Of a stretch of DNA of 64,000 nucleotides, positions 25,116-33,650 are shown piece by piece. The stretch comes from Fuscovulum sp. (GTDB taxonomy: Bacteria > Pseudomonadota > Alphaproteobacteria > Rhodobacterales > Rhodobacteraceae). The DNA lies in the NCBI GenBank assembly GCA_035192965.1, contig CP136571.1, positions 3,897,666 to 3,961,665 on the forward strand. The letters run 5' to 3'. A model generated the notes under the pieces. It saw only the letters and a list, made by a program, of their open reading frames with translations, was not told the DNA's origin and ran no database searches. The position numbers and the translations under genes were made by a program. Numbering within the stretch: the stretch's first letter is position 1; each line of letters begins with the position of its first letter.

Positions 25116-25139
25116 GGGAAAAAACGCAAGGCAACGGCC

Positions 25140-26561
25140 TCATTCCGCATCGCCGGGCGATAGCCGCTTGGGCAGGCGGATCTGGAACTCCGTCCCCTCG
25201 GCATCGCTGCGTGCCAGTTCCAGCCGCCCGCCATGGCCGCGCACCAGCTCAGCCGCGATGGCCAGTCCAAGCCCCGTGCCGCCCTTGCGTGCGCCGCCTT
25301 GGAACGCCTCGAACAGATGCTCTTTGGCGCGTGGCGGCAGGCCCGGCCCGGTATCGCCAACCCGGATCCACCAATCCTGCTCATCCTCGCCCGCCGACAT
25401 TTCGATGGTCCCGCCCTGCCCCGTCGCCTCGATGGCCTGCCGCGCATTGCGCACCAGGTTGGACAGCACGCGGTAAAGCTGTTCCGTATCCGCCCGGATC
25501 ACCAACCCCGCCGGAACATCGTTCAAAAAGGCCACCAGCGATTCCTCGCCCGCCAGACCTTCGCCTTCGATCACATCATCGGCCAGCAGGCGCAGCGCGA
25601 ACCGCTTCAATGTCGGCGGCGGCTCTTCGGCCTTGCCGAAGGCCAGTGTCGATTCGCACAGGCTCACCGCGCGCGAGATTGATCCCACCAGCTTGGGCGC
25701 GGCCCGCGCCACCGCCGGATCGGCGCTCGCCCCCAGCCGGTCGGCAAACAATTGCGCCGTGGTCAGGATGTTGCGCAGGTCATGGCTGATCTTGGCCACC
25801 GCCCCGCCCAGTTGCGCCAGCCGCTCCTTCTGCCGCAACGCGCCGGTCAACTGCGTCTGCATGGAGGCCAGCGCTTCTTCCGCCACGCGCAACTCTTCGA
25901 CCTCGGCCGAAGGCGCGATCACGCGCCGCGCATCCTCGGGCGCTTCGGCATAGGCGGTCATATGCTGCACCACCCGCCGGATCGGCACCACCAGCAACCG
26001 CTGCACCGCCAGAAACAGCAAAAACGCCGTCACGACCGAAATCAGCGCTGACAGGAACAGGATCCGCAGCCCGTATTCGATCATCGCCACCCGCAGCGGC
26101 CCGGTCTCCATCGTGATCTCGATCAAGAGCCCCGCATCCTGCACCGGGTTGCCGATCACCCGGATGATCCGGTTCTCGGGATCGGCCAGCACGACAGATG
26201 CATCGCGGATCAATTCCCACGGCCCCGCCATCCGCAGATCGAACGTGTCATGGATCGGCGCGGGGATGGGCGACGACAACACCAACTGCCGCACCTCATC
26301 GCGCCGCAGCACCACGTTGAACACTTCGGCATTCTTCAGCAGTTCGGTCTCAAGCTCTGCCCCCACTGTCGCATCATCTGCCGCCAGCAGCGCCAGCGAT
26401 GCGATCTGCGCCTTCTCCAGCCGCAGCAGCATGTAATCCGCCCGGAACCGCGCGATGCTGGGCACAAAGATCAGCACTTCGGCCAGCATGACAAAGGCCA
26501 CCGTCAGCAGCAGGAAACGCCCAGACAGCGTGTTCAGAAACCTGCCCCGCCCGATCCGCAC
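25140..26561 (-). CDS. Sensor histidine kinase, membrane-bound, orphan
   Basis: A 473-residue kinase: membrane helix near residues 15-33, a periplasmic sensor region of about 130 residues, a second helix (ILFLSALISVVTAFLLFLAV), a linker, then a dimerisation/phosphoacceptor helix with KISHDLRNILTTAQLF (the phosphorylated His), and the ATPase domain with N box NLVRNARQAIEA, G1 DTGPGLP and G2 GGTGLGLAIAAELVRGHGG. No response regulator gene lies within the neighbouring 10 kb, so its partner is elsewhere. The signal is unknown. Confidence 0.88.
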   Translation of the reverse strand: MRIGRGRFLNTLSGRFLLLTVAFVMLAEVLIFVPSIARFRADYMLLRLEKAQIASLALLAADDATVGAELETELLKNAEVFNVVLRRDEVRQLVLSSPIPAPIHDTFDLRMAGPWELIRDASVVLADPENRIIRVIGNPVQDAGLLIEITMETGPLRVAMIEYGLRILFLSALISVVTAFLLFLAVQRLLVVPIRRVVQHMTAYAEAPEDARRVIAPSAEVEELRVAEEALASMQTQLTGALRQKERLAQLGGAVAKISHDLRNILTTAQLFADRLGASADPAVARAAPKLVGSISRAVSLCESTLAFGKAEEPPPTLKRFALRLLADDVIEGEGLAGEESLVAFLNDVPAGLVIRADTEQLYRVLSNLVRNARQAIEATGQGGTIEMSAGEDEQDWWIRVGDTGPGLPPRAKEHLFEAFQGGARKGGTGLGLAIAAELVRGHGGRLELARSDAEGTEFQIRLPKRLSPGDAE

Positions 26562-26715
26562 GAAAACCCCGCCCCTTGTCTACAACTATTGAAATACGCA
26601 TCGCCCTTGCTCGCCCGCAACCCCTAAGGTCCGCATATGCCGCAACAAGGCATCAATCTGCGCACCACCTCAATCTGCGCCTGCTCAGTCCAAGGATACT
26701 GGCGCACCCAGCCCC

Positions 26716-26738
26716 TTCATCTTGGCCCAAATACCCAA
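26716..26738 (-). repeat. Dispersed intergenic repeat, copy 5 (23-bp core)
   Basis: On the minus strand it reads TTGGGTATTTGGGCCAAGAT plus GAA. The identical 23 bp occur at 45314-45336, and a related form at 3202-3224. It lies between the sensor kinase and the flavin oxidoreductase genes. Confidence 0.8.
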
Positions 26739-26773
26739 AATGCACCGCCCGCCACGGGCGCGCCGCCCGGCGG

Positions 26774-28207
26774 TCAGGGCAGCCAACGCTGCACCAGCCC
26801 CACAAAACGCTTCAACCCAGGGTTATCAAAAAGCTTTGGCGTGAAATAGGTTCCCGCCGCGCGTTTGCCGATCTCCGCCAATGTCGGATAGGGCAACACC
26901 ACCCCGGCCAATGTGGCAACCTTCATCCTCGCCGATACCGCCAGCGCCAGCGGCGCCAGCACCTCGCCCGCATGCGGGCCAACCACCGTGGCCCCGATCA
27001 CGCGGCCCTTTACGACCATCACCTTGGCAAAGCCCTCGCCCGCCCGCATCGCCTGCGCGCGGTCATTGTGGTGAAACTCCGCGCGGCTCACCGTCAGCTT
27101 GTCACCCCATGTCTTGCGCGCCTCTGCCTCGCTCGGCCCCACCTGCGCCAGTTCCGGATCGGTATAGGTCACGCGCGGGATATGATCCGTCCGCACCTTG
27201 GCAGGCAGGCCCAGCACCGCCTGCCGGATCACGATGCCCGCATGATACCCCGCCAGATGGGTGAACTGCGCGCCCCCCGCCGCGTCACCCACCGCAAAGA
27301 CGCGGCCATTGCTGGTTGACCGCAGGTTCGGCCCCACCATCACACCCTTGGCGTCATGCGCAACGCCAGCGGCCTCCAGCCCCAGCCCCTCCAGCATCAC
27401 CTTGCGCCCCGCCGCTACCAGAAGATGCGTCCCCGCGATCACCGTGCCATCGGCCAGCACCGCCTCCACCCCCGGTTCCAGCGCCCGGATCCGTACCAGC
27501 CCCTGCCCCTCGCGGATTTCCACGCCCTCGGCCCGCAGCCGGTCCAACACCACCGCCGCCGCGTCCGGGTCTTCCCGGCCCAGCGCGCGCCCCGCCTCGA
27601 TCACCGTCACCGCTGATCCCAGCCGCCGATGCGCCTGCGCCATTTCCATGCCAATCGGCCCGCCGCCCAGAATCAGCAGATGCTCCGGCCGCTCGCGCAG
27701 ACTGAAGACCGACTCGTTGGTCAGATAGGGCACCGTGTCGATCCCCGGCACAGGCGGCACCACCGCCCGCGACCCCGTGGCAATCACGAACCGCCGCGCC
27801 ACAATGCGCTTGCCCCCCGCCTCCACCGCCTTGGGCGATACAAACCGCGCCCAATCCCGGATCACCACGCAGCCCAAGCCCTCAAACCGCTCTTGGCTGT
27901 CCACGGGCGCAATCCCCGCAATCACGGCCGCCACATGATCCTTCACCGCGCCGAAATCCACCGCAGGCTCCACCGCCGCGATGCCGAACCGCGCCGATCC
28001 GCGCTGCGCCTGCGCCGCCTCTGCCGCGGCAATCAGCGCCTTTGACGGCACGCAGCCCGCATTCAGGCAATCCCCGCCCATCTCGCCGCCCTCGATCAGC
28101 ACGACCCGCGCGCCCATCTGCACCGCGCCCGCCGCCACCGACAGCCCGCCAGACCCGGCCCCGATCACGCAGATATCCGTCCTGATCACCGACTTGTTCT
28201 CTGGCAC
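26774..28207 (-). CDS. FAD-dependent pyridine nucleotide-disulfide oxidoreductase (mercuric-reductase-like)
   Basis: A 477-residue flavoprotein of the class I disulfide reductase family: FAD-binding GAGSGGLSVAAGA, redox-active CLNAGC in GGDCLNAGCVPSKA, NAD(P)-binding GGGPIGMEMAQ, second FAD loop VFAVGDAAG, and a dimerisation domain. It lacks the C-terminal Cys pair that true mercuric reductases use, so the common name is probably misleading. Start: GTG at 28207 with AGGAG 8 bp upstream; a GTG two codons earlier would sit too close to that sequence. It follows the TVP38 gene with a 2-bp gap, so the two are coupled. Confidence 0.82.
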   Translation of the reverse strand: MPENKSVIRTDICVIGAGSGGLSVAAGAVQMGARVVLIEGGEMGGDCLNAGCVPSKALIAAAEAAQAQRGSARFGIAAVEPAVDFGAVKDHVAAVIAGIAPVDSQERFEGLGCVVIRDWARFVSPKAVEAGGKRIVARRFVIATGSRAVVPPVPGIDTVPYLTNESVFSLRERPEHLLILGGGPIGMEMAQAHRRLGSAVTVIEAGRALGREDPDAAAVVLDRLRAEGVEIREGQGLVRIRALEPGVEAVLADGTVIAGTHLLVAAGRKVMLEGLGLEAAGVAHDAKGVMVGPNLRSTSNGRVFAVGDAAGGAQFTHLAGYHAGIVIRQAVLGLPAKVRTDHIPRVTYTDPELAQVGPSEAEARKTWGDKLTVSRAEFHHNDRAQAMRAGEGFAKVMVVKGRVIGATVVGPHAGEVLAPLALAVSARMKVATLAGVVLPYPTLAEIGKRAAGTYFTPKLFDNPGLKRFVGLVQRWLP

Positions 28208-28209
28208 GC

Positions 28210-28956
28210 TCACAACTCCTCTTTCCGCCGCAGGGCGCGCACCACCATCGGCAACAGCCCCAGCGCCACCAGCCCGATGATCGGCCCGATGACATAAGGC
28301 TCCAGAAACACGCCGAAATCCGGCGTCCCACCCGTCGCGAACACATCGCCCAACCCTGAACCCACAGAGGTAAGGACCAAAGCCCCCGGCACGATCCCCA
28401 ACGCCGTCGTCACCACGAACTTGAACAGCGACACATTCAGCAGCGCCGGAATCAGGTTCGCCATGAAGAACGGCACGATGGGCGTGACCCGCATCAGGAA
28501 CAGCACTTCCCATTCATTCCGCGCCAGCGCCGCGCGCAGCTTGGCCACCTTGCCGCCCTGCATCTCGATCTTGGCCGCCAGCCCAGCGCCGAATCCGGCG
28601 CGCGCGGCCAGAAACAGCAGCACCGCCCCCAACGTCGCCCCGGTCAGGTTGTACAAAACGCCCGGAAACAGCCCGAACAGGAACCCGCCCGTCAGCGTGG
28701 CCACCGTCGCCCCCGGCAGGGAAAAGGCCACGATCCCCACATAGGCCAGCACAAAGGCCACCACCGCCAACCCGTAATGCGCATCGCGATACGCCAGCAG
28801 CGTCTCCCGATGCGCGGCCAGCGCGTCAAAGGTCAGGCTGTCGCGCAGGAACACCGCCCCCACAATCGCCACCCCCAACAAGATCAGCGCGGGAATCATC
28901 CGCCCCCGGTTTTTGGGGGCATCGGGCACGGGGCGGGGGGCATCGGTCTTTTCCAT
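28210..28956 (-). CDS. TVP38/TMEM64-family membrane protein
   Basis: A 248-residue integral membrane protein (SNARE-associated Golgi/VTT domain). The two signature segments are visible: AFSLPGATVATLTGGFLFGL and FLMRVTPIVPFFMANLIPALLNV. The frame runs far upstream but without homology; the ATG at 28956 starts a charged N-terminus before the first membrane helix. Bacterial relatives of this domain (DedA/YdjX-Z) are linked to membrane lipid or selenium/metal handling. Pairing with a mercuric-reductase-like flavoprotein is common, but the joint function is not established. Confidence 0.82.
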   Translation of the reverse strand: MEKTDAPRPVPDAPKNRGRMIPALILLGVAIVGAVFLRDSLTFDALAAHRETLLAYRDAHYGLAVVAFVLAYVGIVAFSLPGATVATLTGGFLFGLFPGVLYNLTGATLGAVLLFLAARAGFGAGLAAKIEMQGGKVAKLRAALARNEWEVLFLMRVTPIVPFFMANLIPALLNVSLFKFVVTTALGIVPGALVLTSVGSGLGDVFATGGTPDFGVFLEPYVIGPIIGLVALGLLPMVVRALRRKEEL

Positions 28957-29085
28957 GCCCCGACCATGGCCAAATCCCCCCCTTCCCGCCAGCCGCATCA
29001 CGCCGCATTGAACCCAAGCCCCCCCTTTGCAACATTCCCCGCCCATCAGGCTGCGAAATGTTGCAGAAAATCGGTCCGCCTTGCG

Positions 29086-29114
29086 TTGACTTGCACCGAA
29101 ACCGCCCGTAAAGA
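29086..29114 (+). promoter_or_regulatory. Promoter of rpmH-rnpA-yidD
   Basis: -35 TTGACT (29086-29091), exactly 17 bp, -10 TAAAGA (29109-29114), 70 bp before the rpmH ATG. It has the same form as the atpI promoter. Confidence 0.7.
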
Positions 29115-29183
29115 CCGGGCTTCGAATAATATGGCGCTCGAATCCATCGGGTTTGCGCAGCCTGACCGCTACGGAGAGCCGCA

Positions 29184-29318
29184 ATGAAGCGTACATTCCA
29201 ACCGTCGAACCTGGTGCGCAGCCGCCGCCATGGCTTCCGCGCCCGCATGGCAACCAAAGGTGGTCGCCTTGTGCTGGCCGCCCGCCGCGCCAAGGGCCGC
29301 AAGAAGCTGTCCGCCTGA
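29184..29318 (+). CDS. rpmH: 50S ribosomal protein L34
   Basis: A 44-residue, strongly basic protein: MKRTFQPSNLVRSRRHGFRA at the start and RRAKGRKKLSA at the end, matching L34 throughout. It is too short for many gene finders but the family match is complete. GGAGAG precedes the ATG by about 6 bp. It heads the conserved rpmH-rnpA-yidD-yidC order. No dnaA/oriC was seen next to it, as is usual in alphaproteobacteria. Confidence 0.97.
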   Translation: MKRTFQPSNLVRSRRHGFRARMATKGGRLVLAARRAKGRKKLSA

Positions 29319-29359
29319 TCCTTCCCGGCCCGCCAATCGGGCCGACAAAAGGTGACGCC

Positions 29360-29806
29360 ATGACACCGCCGAGGGATACGGGCAAAAGCGGCAATGCCGA
29401 AACGCCCGGGGTTCCCCCGGCGGTTTCCTTTTGCGCGGATACCGCACCAAAACCCCAGACCCTGCGCAAACGCGCCGATTTCCTGCGCGCCGCATCGGCC
29501 CGCAGGCAAGGCACGGGCGGCTTCCTGCTGCAAGCCCGCAACCGCGATGACGGCAGCCCCGACATTCGCCTCGGCTTCACCGCGTCCAAGAAAATCGGCA
29601 ACGCCGTCTTTCGCAACCGTGCCAAGCGCCGCCTGCGCGCCGTGGCGCAACAAGTCCTGCCCGCCCTCGCGCGCCCCGGCTGGGATTACGTCCTCGTCGC
29701 CCGGCCCGAGGCGACGGTCACCCGCGCCTTCACCGACCTGCTCGACGATCTTGCCACCGCGCTGCACAGCGTCCACCGCGACCGCGCGCCCGCCCCCAAA
29801 CCATGA
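29360..29806 (+). CDS. rnpA: Ribonuclease P protein component
   Basis: The 148-residue basic protein contains the RNase P signature in GFTASKKIGNAVFRNRAKRRLRAV (residues of about 72-95). It has about 35 extra N-terminal residues before LRKRADFLRAA compared with enterobacterial RnpA. It binds the catalytic RNA and the tRNA precursor leader. Start: ATG at 29360. The 3' end overlaps yidD by 4 bp. Confidence 0.95.
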   Translation: MTPPRDTGKSGNAETPGVPPAVSFCADTAPKPQTLRKRADFLRAASARRQGTGGFLLQARNRDDGSPDIRLGFTASKKIGNAVFRNRAKRRLRAVAQQVLPALARPGWDYVLVARPEATVTRAFTDLLDDLATALHSVHRDRAPAPKP

Positions 29807-30078
29807 CGCCGCTCGCCCGCGTCCTCGCGCTGCCCGTCCGCGCCTATCGTCTGGTGCTCTCGCCCTGGGTCGGCCACGGCTGCCGCTTTCAGCCCACCTG
29901 TTCCGCTTACGCGCTTGAGGCGCTGGAACGCCACGGCGGCCTGAAGGGCGGCTATCTCACCGCCCACCGCATCTGTCGCTGCCACCCCTGGGGCGGGCAC
30001 GGCTACGATCCCGTGCCGGGATCAGACCCGGACCATGACCGCCGCAGCGCTGATCCTTCACGGAAGGATCAACCCTGA
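29803..30078 (+). CDS. yidD: Membrane protein insertion efficiency factor YidD
   Basis: A 91-residue protein with the YidD hallmark: an amphipathic N-terminus (LARVLALPVRAYRLVLSPWVG) then CRFQPTCSAYALEALERHGGLKGGYL and RICRCHPW. The conserved Cys residues are all there. It is thought to assist YidC at the inner membrane. It overlaps rnpA by the ATGA. Its 3' end runs into a hairpin cluster. Confidence 0.93.
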   Translation: MTPLARVLALPVRAYRLVLSPWVGHGCRFQPTCSAYALEALERHGGLKGGYLTAHRICRCHPWGGHGYDPVPGSDPDHDRRSADPSRKDQP

Positions 30079-30139
30079 TTTTTCGCAGAAAAATCGCCCT
30101 GCGCAGCGCCACCAGTCCCAGATTTTTCGCAGAAAAATC
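30051..30139. repeat. Hairpin cluster at the yidD / lipoprotein convergent gap
   Basis: Three perfect hairpins with 3-nt loops: arms TGATCCTTC/GAAGGATCA, loop ACG (30051-30071, inside the 3' end of yidD), then arms GATTTTTC/GAAAAATC, loop GCA, twice (30077-30095 and 30121-30139). The last two are identical and 44 bp apart. The arrangement resembles the cluster at 10728-10850. Confidence 0.8.
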
Positions 30140-30145
30140 GTCCCC

Positions 30146-30700
30146 TTACAACTTCTCGAAACTGATCGACACATCCCCAATATCCACGCCGAAGCGCTTC
30201 ATATAGGCCCGGTTGAACAGCCGGTCCTCGCTCTGCAACCACATCCAGTCATCGAACGTGACCCGCAGCGTTTCGGCCGTGCCATCCGCCGCAGGCACCG
30301 GCAGGTCGATGGTGTATTGCCAGTTGAACCGGTCACCCTTCTCCACCCCCTTGGCCACCCCGATCACGCCGGGCGCCGTGCCTTCCCAGGTCTCCTCGCC
30401 TGTCTTGCGCAAGGTCCACACCCGCTGTTCGGTCGATCCGTCCTCATAGACGAAATCCTCCACCAGCCGCAGCCGCTGCCCGTCCCAATCGCCTTGGATA
30501 TTCACCACGAACTGCCGCCGCACCGTGCCGAAAATGTCCTGAAACTGGCCATAGGCCACCAGCCGCCCATCAAAGAACTCTTCCAGCTCCAGCTCGCGGG
30601 TCGACAGCGAGGGATCCTCCAGCGACGGCTTGCCCGTACAGGCCGCCAGCACCGCCAGCGCCCCCAGCATCATCCCCGCCCGCATCATCCGCTTTGCCAT
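30146..30700 (-). CDS. DUF3833-like lipoprotein
   Basis: A 184-residue predicted lipoprotein: signal peptide with Ala/Met-rich core and lipobox L-A-A-C at Cys21. The mature part (DGRLVAYGQFQDIFGTVRRQF, GDWDGQRLRLVEDFVYEDG, RVTFDDWMWLQSEDRLFNRA) resembles DUF3833 proteins, which are of unknown function and sit in the cell envelope. Start: ATG at 30700 with a G-rich stretch upstream; another ATG at 30715 is possible. It is oriented opposite to its ribosomal/Yid neighbours. Confidence 0.8.
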   Translation of the reverse strand: MAKRMMRAGMMLGALAVLAACTGKPSLEDPSLSTRELELEEFFDGRLVAYGQFQDIFGTVRRQFVVNIQGDWDGQRLRLVEDFVYEDGSTEQRVWTLRKTGEETWEGTAPGVIGVAKGVEKGDRFNWQYTIDLPVPAADGTAETLRVTFDDWMWLQSEDRLFNRAYMKRFGVDIGDVSISFEKL

Positions 30701-30806
30701 CACACCATCCCCCATTTCCCGTAATACGCGCCACAACCCCTGCCGGATTGCCGCGCGCGCGCCCTTCTGGCATAGCCATCCTGCACATTGGCGTGAAAGC
30801 AACCCC

Positions 30807-31688
30807 ATGCTGGACGATCTCGACGACATCCACCCGCTGTTCCACGGCGCGCCCTCGACGACCGAGTTCAAGAAACTCCGCAAACGCATCGTGCGTGAGG
30901 CGCGCGAAGCGATTGAAACCTACGGCATGGTCAACCGGGGCGACCGCTGGCTTGTCTGCCTCTCGGGCGGCAAGGACAGCTATACCCTTCTCGCCGTCCT
31001 GTACGAACTCAAATGGCGCGGCCTTCTTCCTGTCGATCTGCTCGCCTGCAACCTCGATCAGGGCCAGCCCGGCTTCCCCGCCACGGTGCTCCCTGAATTT
31101 CTCACGAAAATGGGCGTCCCCCTCCGCATCGAATATCAAGACACCTATTCCATCGTGATGGACAAGGTTCCGCAGGGCCGCACTTATTGCGCGCTCTGTT
31201 CGCGCCTGCGCCGGGGCAACCTCTACCGCATCGCCCGCGAAGAGGGCTGCTCCGCCGTCGTCCTCGGCCATCACCGCGATGACATCCTCGAGACGTTCTT
31301 CATGAACCTCTTCCACGGCGGCCGCCTGGCCGCCATGCCGCCCAAACTGCTGAACGAGGACGGCGATCTGATGCTCTACCGCCCGCTGTCTTTCGTGGCC
31401 GAGGCGGATTGCGAAAAGTTCGCCCGCGCCATGAACTATCCCATCATCCCCTGCGATCTTTGTGGCTCGCAAGAAGGGCTGCAACGCATGCAGGTCAAAA
31501 AGCTGCTGGATGACTGGGAAACCCGTTCCCCCGGTCGCCGCCAGATCATGTTCCGCGCGCTGATGAACGTCCGCCCCTCGCATCTGGCCGACCCTGCGCT
31601 GTTCGACTTCCTCTCGCTCGCCCCCGGCATGGCCCCCACCGACGCCCCCGCCGACGTCGATACCGGCCTTCCCCCCGCCCTGCGCTGA
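30807..31688 (+). CDS. ttcA: tRNA 2-thiocytidine(32) synthetase TtcA
   Basis: A 293-residue ATP-pyrophosphatase: PP-loop LSGGKDSYT at residues 52-60, and the two CxxC motifs CALC and CDLC that bind the [4Fe-4S] cluster of TtcA. GHHRDDILETFFMNLFHGG is the family's second conserved block. It thiolates C32 of certain tRNAs. The frame is open upstream, but the ATG at 30807 fits the family start MLDDLDDIHPLF. It is divergent from the DUF3833-like gene. Confidence 0.93.
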   Translation: MLDDLDDIHPLFHGAPSTTEFKKLRKRIVREAREAIETYGMVNRGDRWLVCLSGGKDSYTLLAVLYELKWRGLLPVDLLACNLDQGQPGFPATVLPEFLTKMGVPLRIEYQDTYSIVMDKVPQGRTYCALCSRLRRGNLYRIAREEGCSAVVLGHHRDDILETFFMNLFHGGRLAAMPPKLLNEDGDLMLYRPLSFVAEADCEKFARAMNYPIIPCDLCGSQEGLQRMQVKKLLDDWETRSPGRRQIMFRALMNVRPSHLADPALFDFLSLAPGMAPTDAPADVDTGLPPALR

Positions 31689-31814
31689 CACGCCCGCGCC
31701 GATCAACTTTCCCGGCTGCCCCCGGCACGCACAGGCGAAAGGCCTTGACCTTTCGCCCCCCCTTCTGTTGAAGCAGGCCTGACTCATTTCCACCATTGGC
31801 GGCAGTCTCTCCCT

Positions 31815-33650
31815 ATGGAAGATCAGAACAAGAACCTCCTCCTCGCAACCGTATTGAGCTTCGTCGTGATCCTCGTATGGTTCGTGCTCTTCCCGCCGCC
31901 CGAAGCGCCGCCGGTCGATCCCAACGCCCCTGCGGCCATCACCCAGACCGAGGCACCGGCAACCGCCGCCACGCCCGAAGGCACCGCGACCGCCACCGCC
32001 ACGGCCGAGGCCGCAGAACCCCTGCCCGAAGCCCCGCGCCTGACGGTCGACACCCCGGAACTGGTGGGCTCCATCTCGCTGCTCGGGGGCCGGATCGATG
32101 ACCTGTCGCTGAAAAGCTACAAGGAAACGCTGGAACCCGACTCCCCCATCGTCCGCCTGCTTTCACCCGTGGGCGAAGCCCACCCCTATTACGCCGTCTT
32201 CGGCTGGGGTCCGGGCACCGGCCTGACCGCCGATGATGTGCCGGGCGCGAAAACCGAATGGCGCATCGCCCAAGGCGGCACCCTGTCACCGGGCGCCCCC
32301 GTCACGCTCACCTGGTCCAACACCAAGGGCATGACCTTCACGCGCGAAATCGCGGTCGATGACAACTTCATGTTCACCGTCACCGACACGGTCCAGAACG
32401 CTGGCGGCACCGCTGTCTCGCTCTTCCCCTATGGCATCGTCGCCCGCCACGGCCAGCCGACCGGCCTGCAAAACTTCTTCGTGCTGCACGAAGGCATGGT
32501 CAGCCGCACAGATGGCACCCTGACCGAACAGAAATACGACGATCTGATGGAACTCCCCGTCGTCGAACGCGAAGGCGCGCAGGCCGAAGTCGTCTCTGCC
32601 ACTACCGATGGCTGGATCGGCTTTACCGACAAATACTGGATGACGACGCTGATCCCCGAACAGGGCACCCCGTTCACGGCCGTCACCAAATACGTTCCGG
32701 GCGCCAACATCTACCAGACGGAAACCCGCAAACCCGTGCAGGAACTGGCCGCTGGGGCCACCGTCACCTCCTCTGTCCGCCTCTTCGCCGGTGCCAAAGA
32801 ATGGGCCACGATCCGCGCCTATGAAAAAGACCTCGGCATTGCAGGCTTCATCGATTCCATCGACTGGGGCTGGTTCTTCTTCCTGACCAAGCCGATCTTC
32901 GCCGTGCTGCACTGGCTCAACGCCATGATCGGCAATATGGGCCTCGCCATCATCGGCCTGACCTTCTTCCTGAAATTCCTCGTCCTGCCGCTGGCCTACA
33001 AATCCTATGTCAGCATGGCCAAGATGAAGGAATTGCAGCCAGAGCTTGAGGCGCTCAAGGAACGCGCGGGCGAAGACAAGCAAAAGCTGCAAAAGGAAAT
33101 GATGCAGCTCTACAAGGACAAGAAGGTCAACCCGGCTGCGGGCTGCCTGCCGATCCTGATCCAGATCCCGATCTTCTTCGCGCTCTACAAGGTGATCTTC
33201 GTCACGATCGAACTGCGCCACGCCCCCTTCTTCGGCTGGCTCACCGATCTTTCGGCCCCCGATCCGTCCTCGATCTTCAACCTCTTCGGCCTCCTGCCCT
33301 GGGATGCACCCGTGCAGGGCAGCTTCATGGCGCTGATTTTCATCGGCATCCTGCCCATCCTTTTGGGCATCACCATGTGGCTGCAACAGAAGCTGAACCC
33401 CGCGCCCACCGACCCGATCCAGCAACAGGTCTTTGCCTGGATGCCCTGGATCTTCATGTTCATGCTGGGCGGCTTTGCCTCGGGTCTCGTGGTCTACTGG
33501 ATCACGAACAACATCATCACCTTCTCGCAGCAATATCTCATCATGCGCAGCCACGGCCACAAGCCGGATATCTTTGGCAACATCAAATCGGGCATGAAGA
33601 AAAAGGAACCGGTCCCCGTGGCCGACAAATCCAAGAAGGGCAAGAAATGA
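31815..33650 (+). CDS. yidC: Membrane protein insertase YidC
   Basis: A 611-residue Gram-negative-type YidC: first membrane helix NLLLATVLSFVVILVWFVLF, an acidic Pro/Ala linker, a large periplasmic beta-supersandwich, then the conserved five-helix core from about residue 345 (GWFFFLTKPIFAVLHWLN, VNPAAGCLPILIQIPIFFALY, MPWIFMFMLGGFASGLVVYW) and a basic Lys-rich C-terminus for ribosome contact. It inserts membrane proteins, F0 subunit c among them. It overlaps the MOSC gene by 4 bp. Confidence 0.97.
   Translation: MEDQNKNLLLATVLSFVVILVWFVLFPPPEAPPVDPNAPAAITQTEAPATAATPEGTATATATAEAAEPLPEAPRLTVDTPELVGSISLLGGRIDDLSLKSYKETLEPDSPIVRLLSPVGEAHPYYAVFGWGPGTGLTADDVPGAKTEWRIAQGGTLSPGAPVTLTWSNTKGMTFTREIAVDDNFMFTVTDTVQNAGGTAVSLFPYGIVARHGQPTGLQNFFVLHEGMVSRTDGTLTEQKYDDLMELPVVEREGAQAEVVSATTDGWIGFTDKYWMTTLIPEQGTPFTAVTKYVPGANIYQTETRKPVQELAAGATVTSSVRLFAGAKEWATIRAYEKDLGIAGFIDSIDWGWFFFLTKPIFAVLHWLNAMIGNMGLAIIGLTFFLKFLVLPLAYKSYVSMAKMKELQPELEALKERAGEDKQKLQKEMMQLYKDKKVNPAAGCLPILIQIPIFFALYKVIFVTIELRHAPFFGWLTDLSAPDPSSIFNLFGLLPWDAPVQGSFMALIFIGILPILLGITMWLQQKLNPAPTDPIQQQVFAWMPWIFMFMLGGFASGLVVYWITNNIITFSQQYLIMRSHGHKPDIFGNIKSGMKKKEPVPVADKSKKGKK

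Noticed and set aside
24998..25140. Integration site of a genomic island at tRNA-Arg
   Set aside because: No integrase gene or direct repeat of the tRNA 3' end was found within the flanks; the neighbours are ordinary chromosomal genes.
26774..28207. Mercury resistance locus
   Set aside because: There are no merR, merT or merP genes, and the flavoprotein lacks the C-terminal Cys pair needed to handle Hg(II).
29184..29806. Replication origin beside rpmH
   Set aside because: rpmH-rnpA borders oriC in many gammaproteobacteria, but I see no dnaA gene or cluster of DnaA boxes here, and alphaproteobacterial origins usually lie elsewhere.
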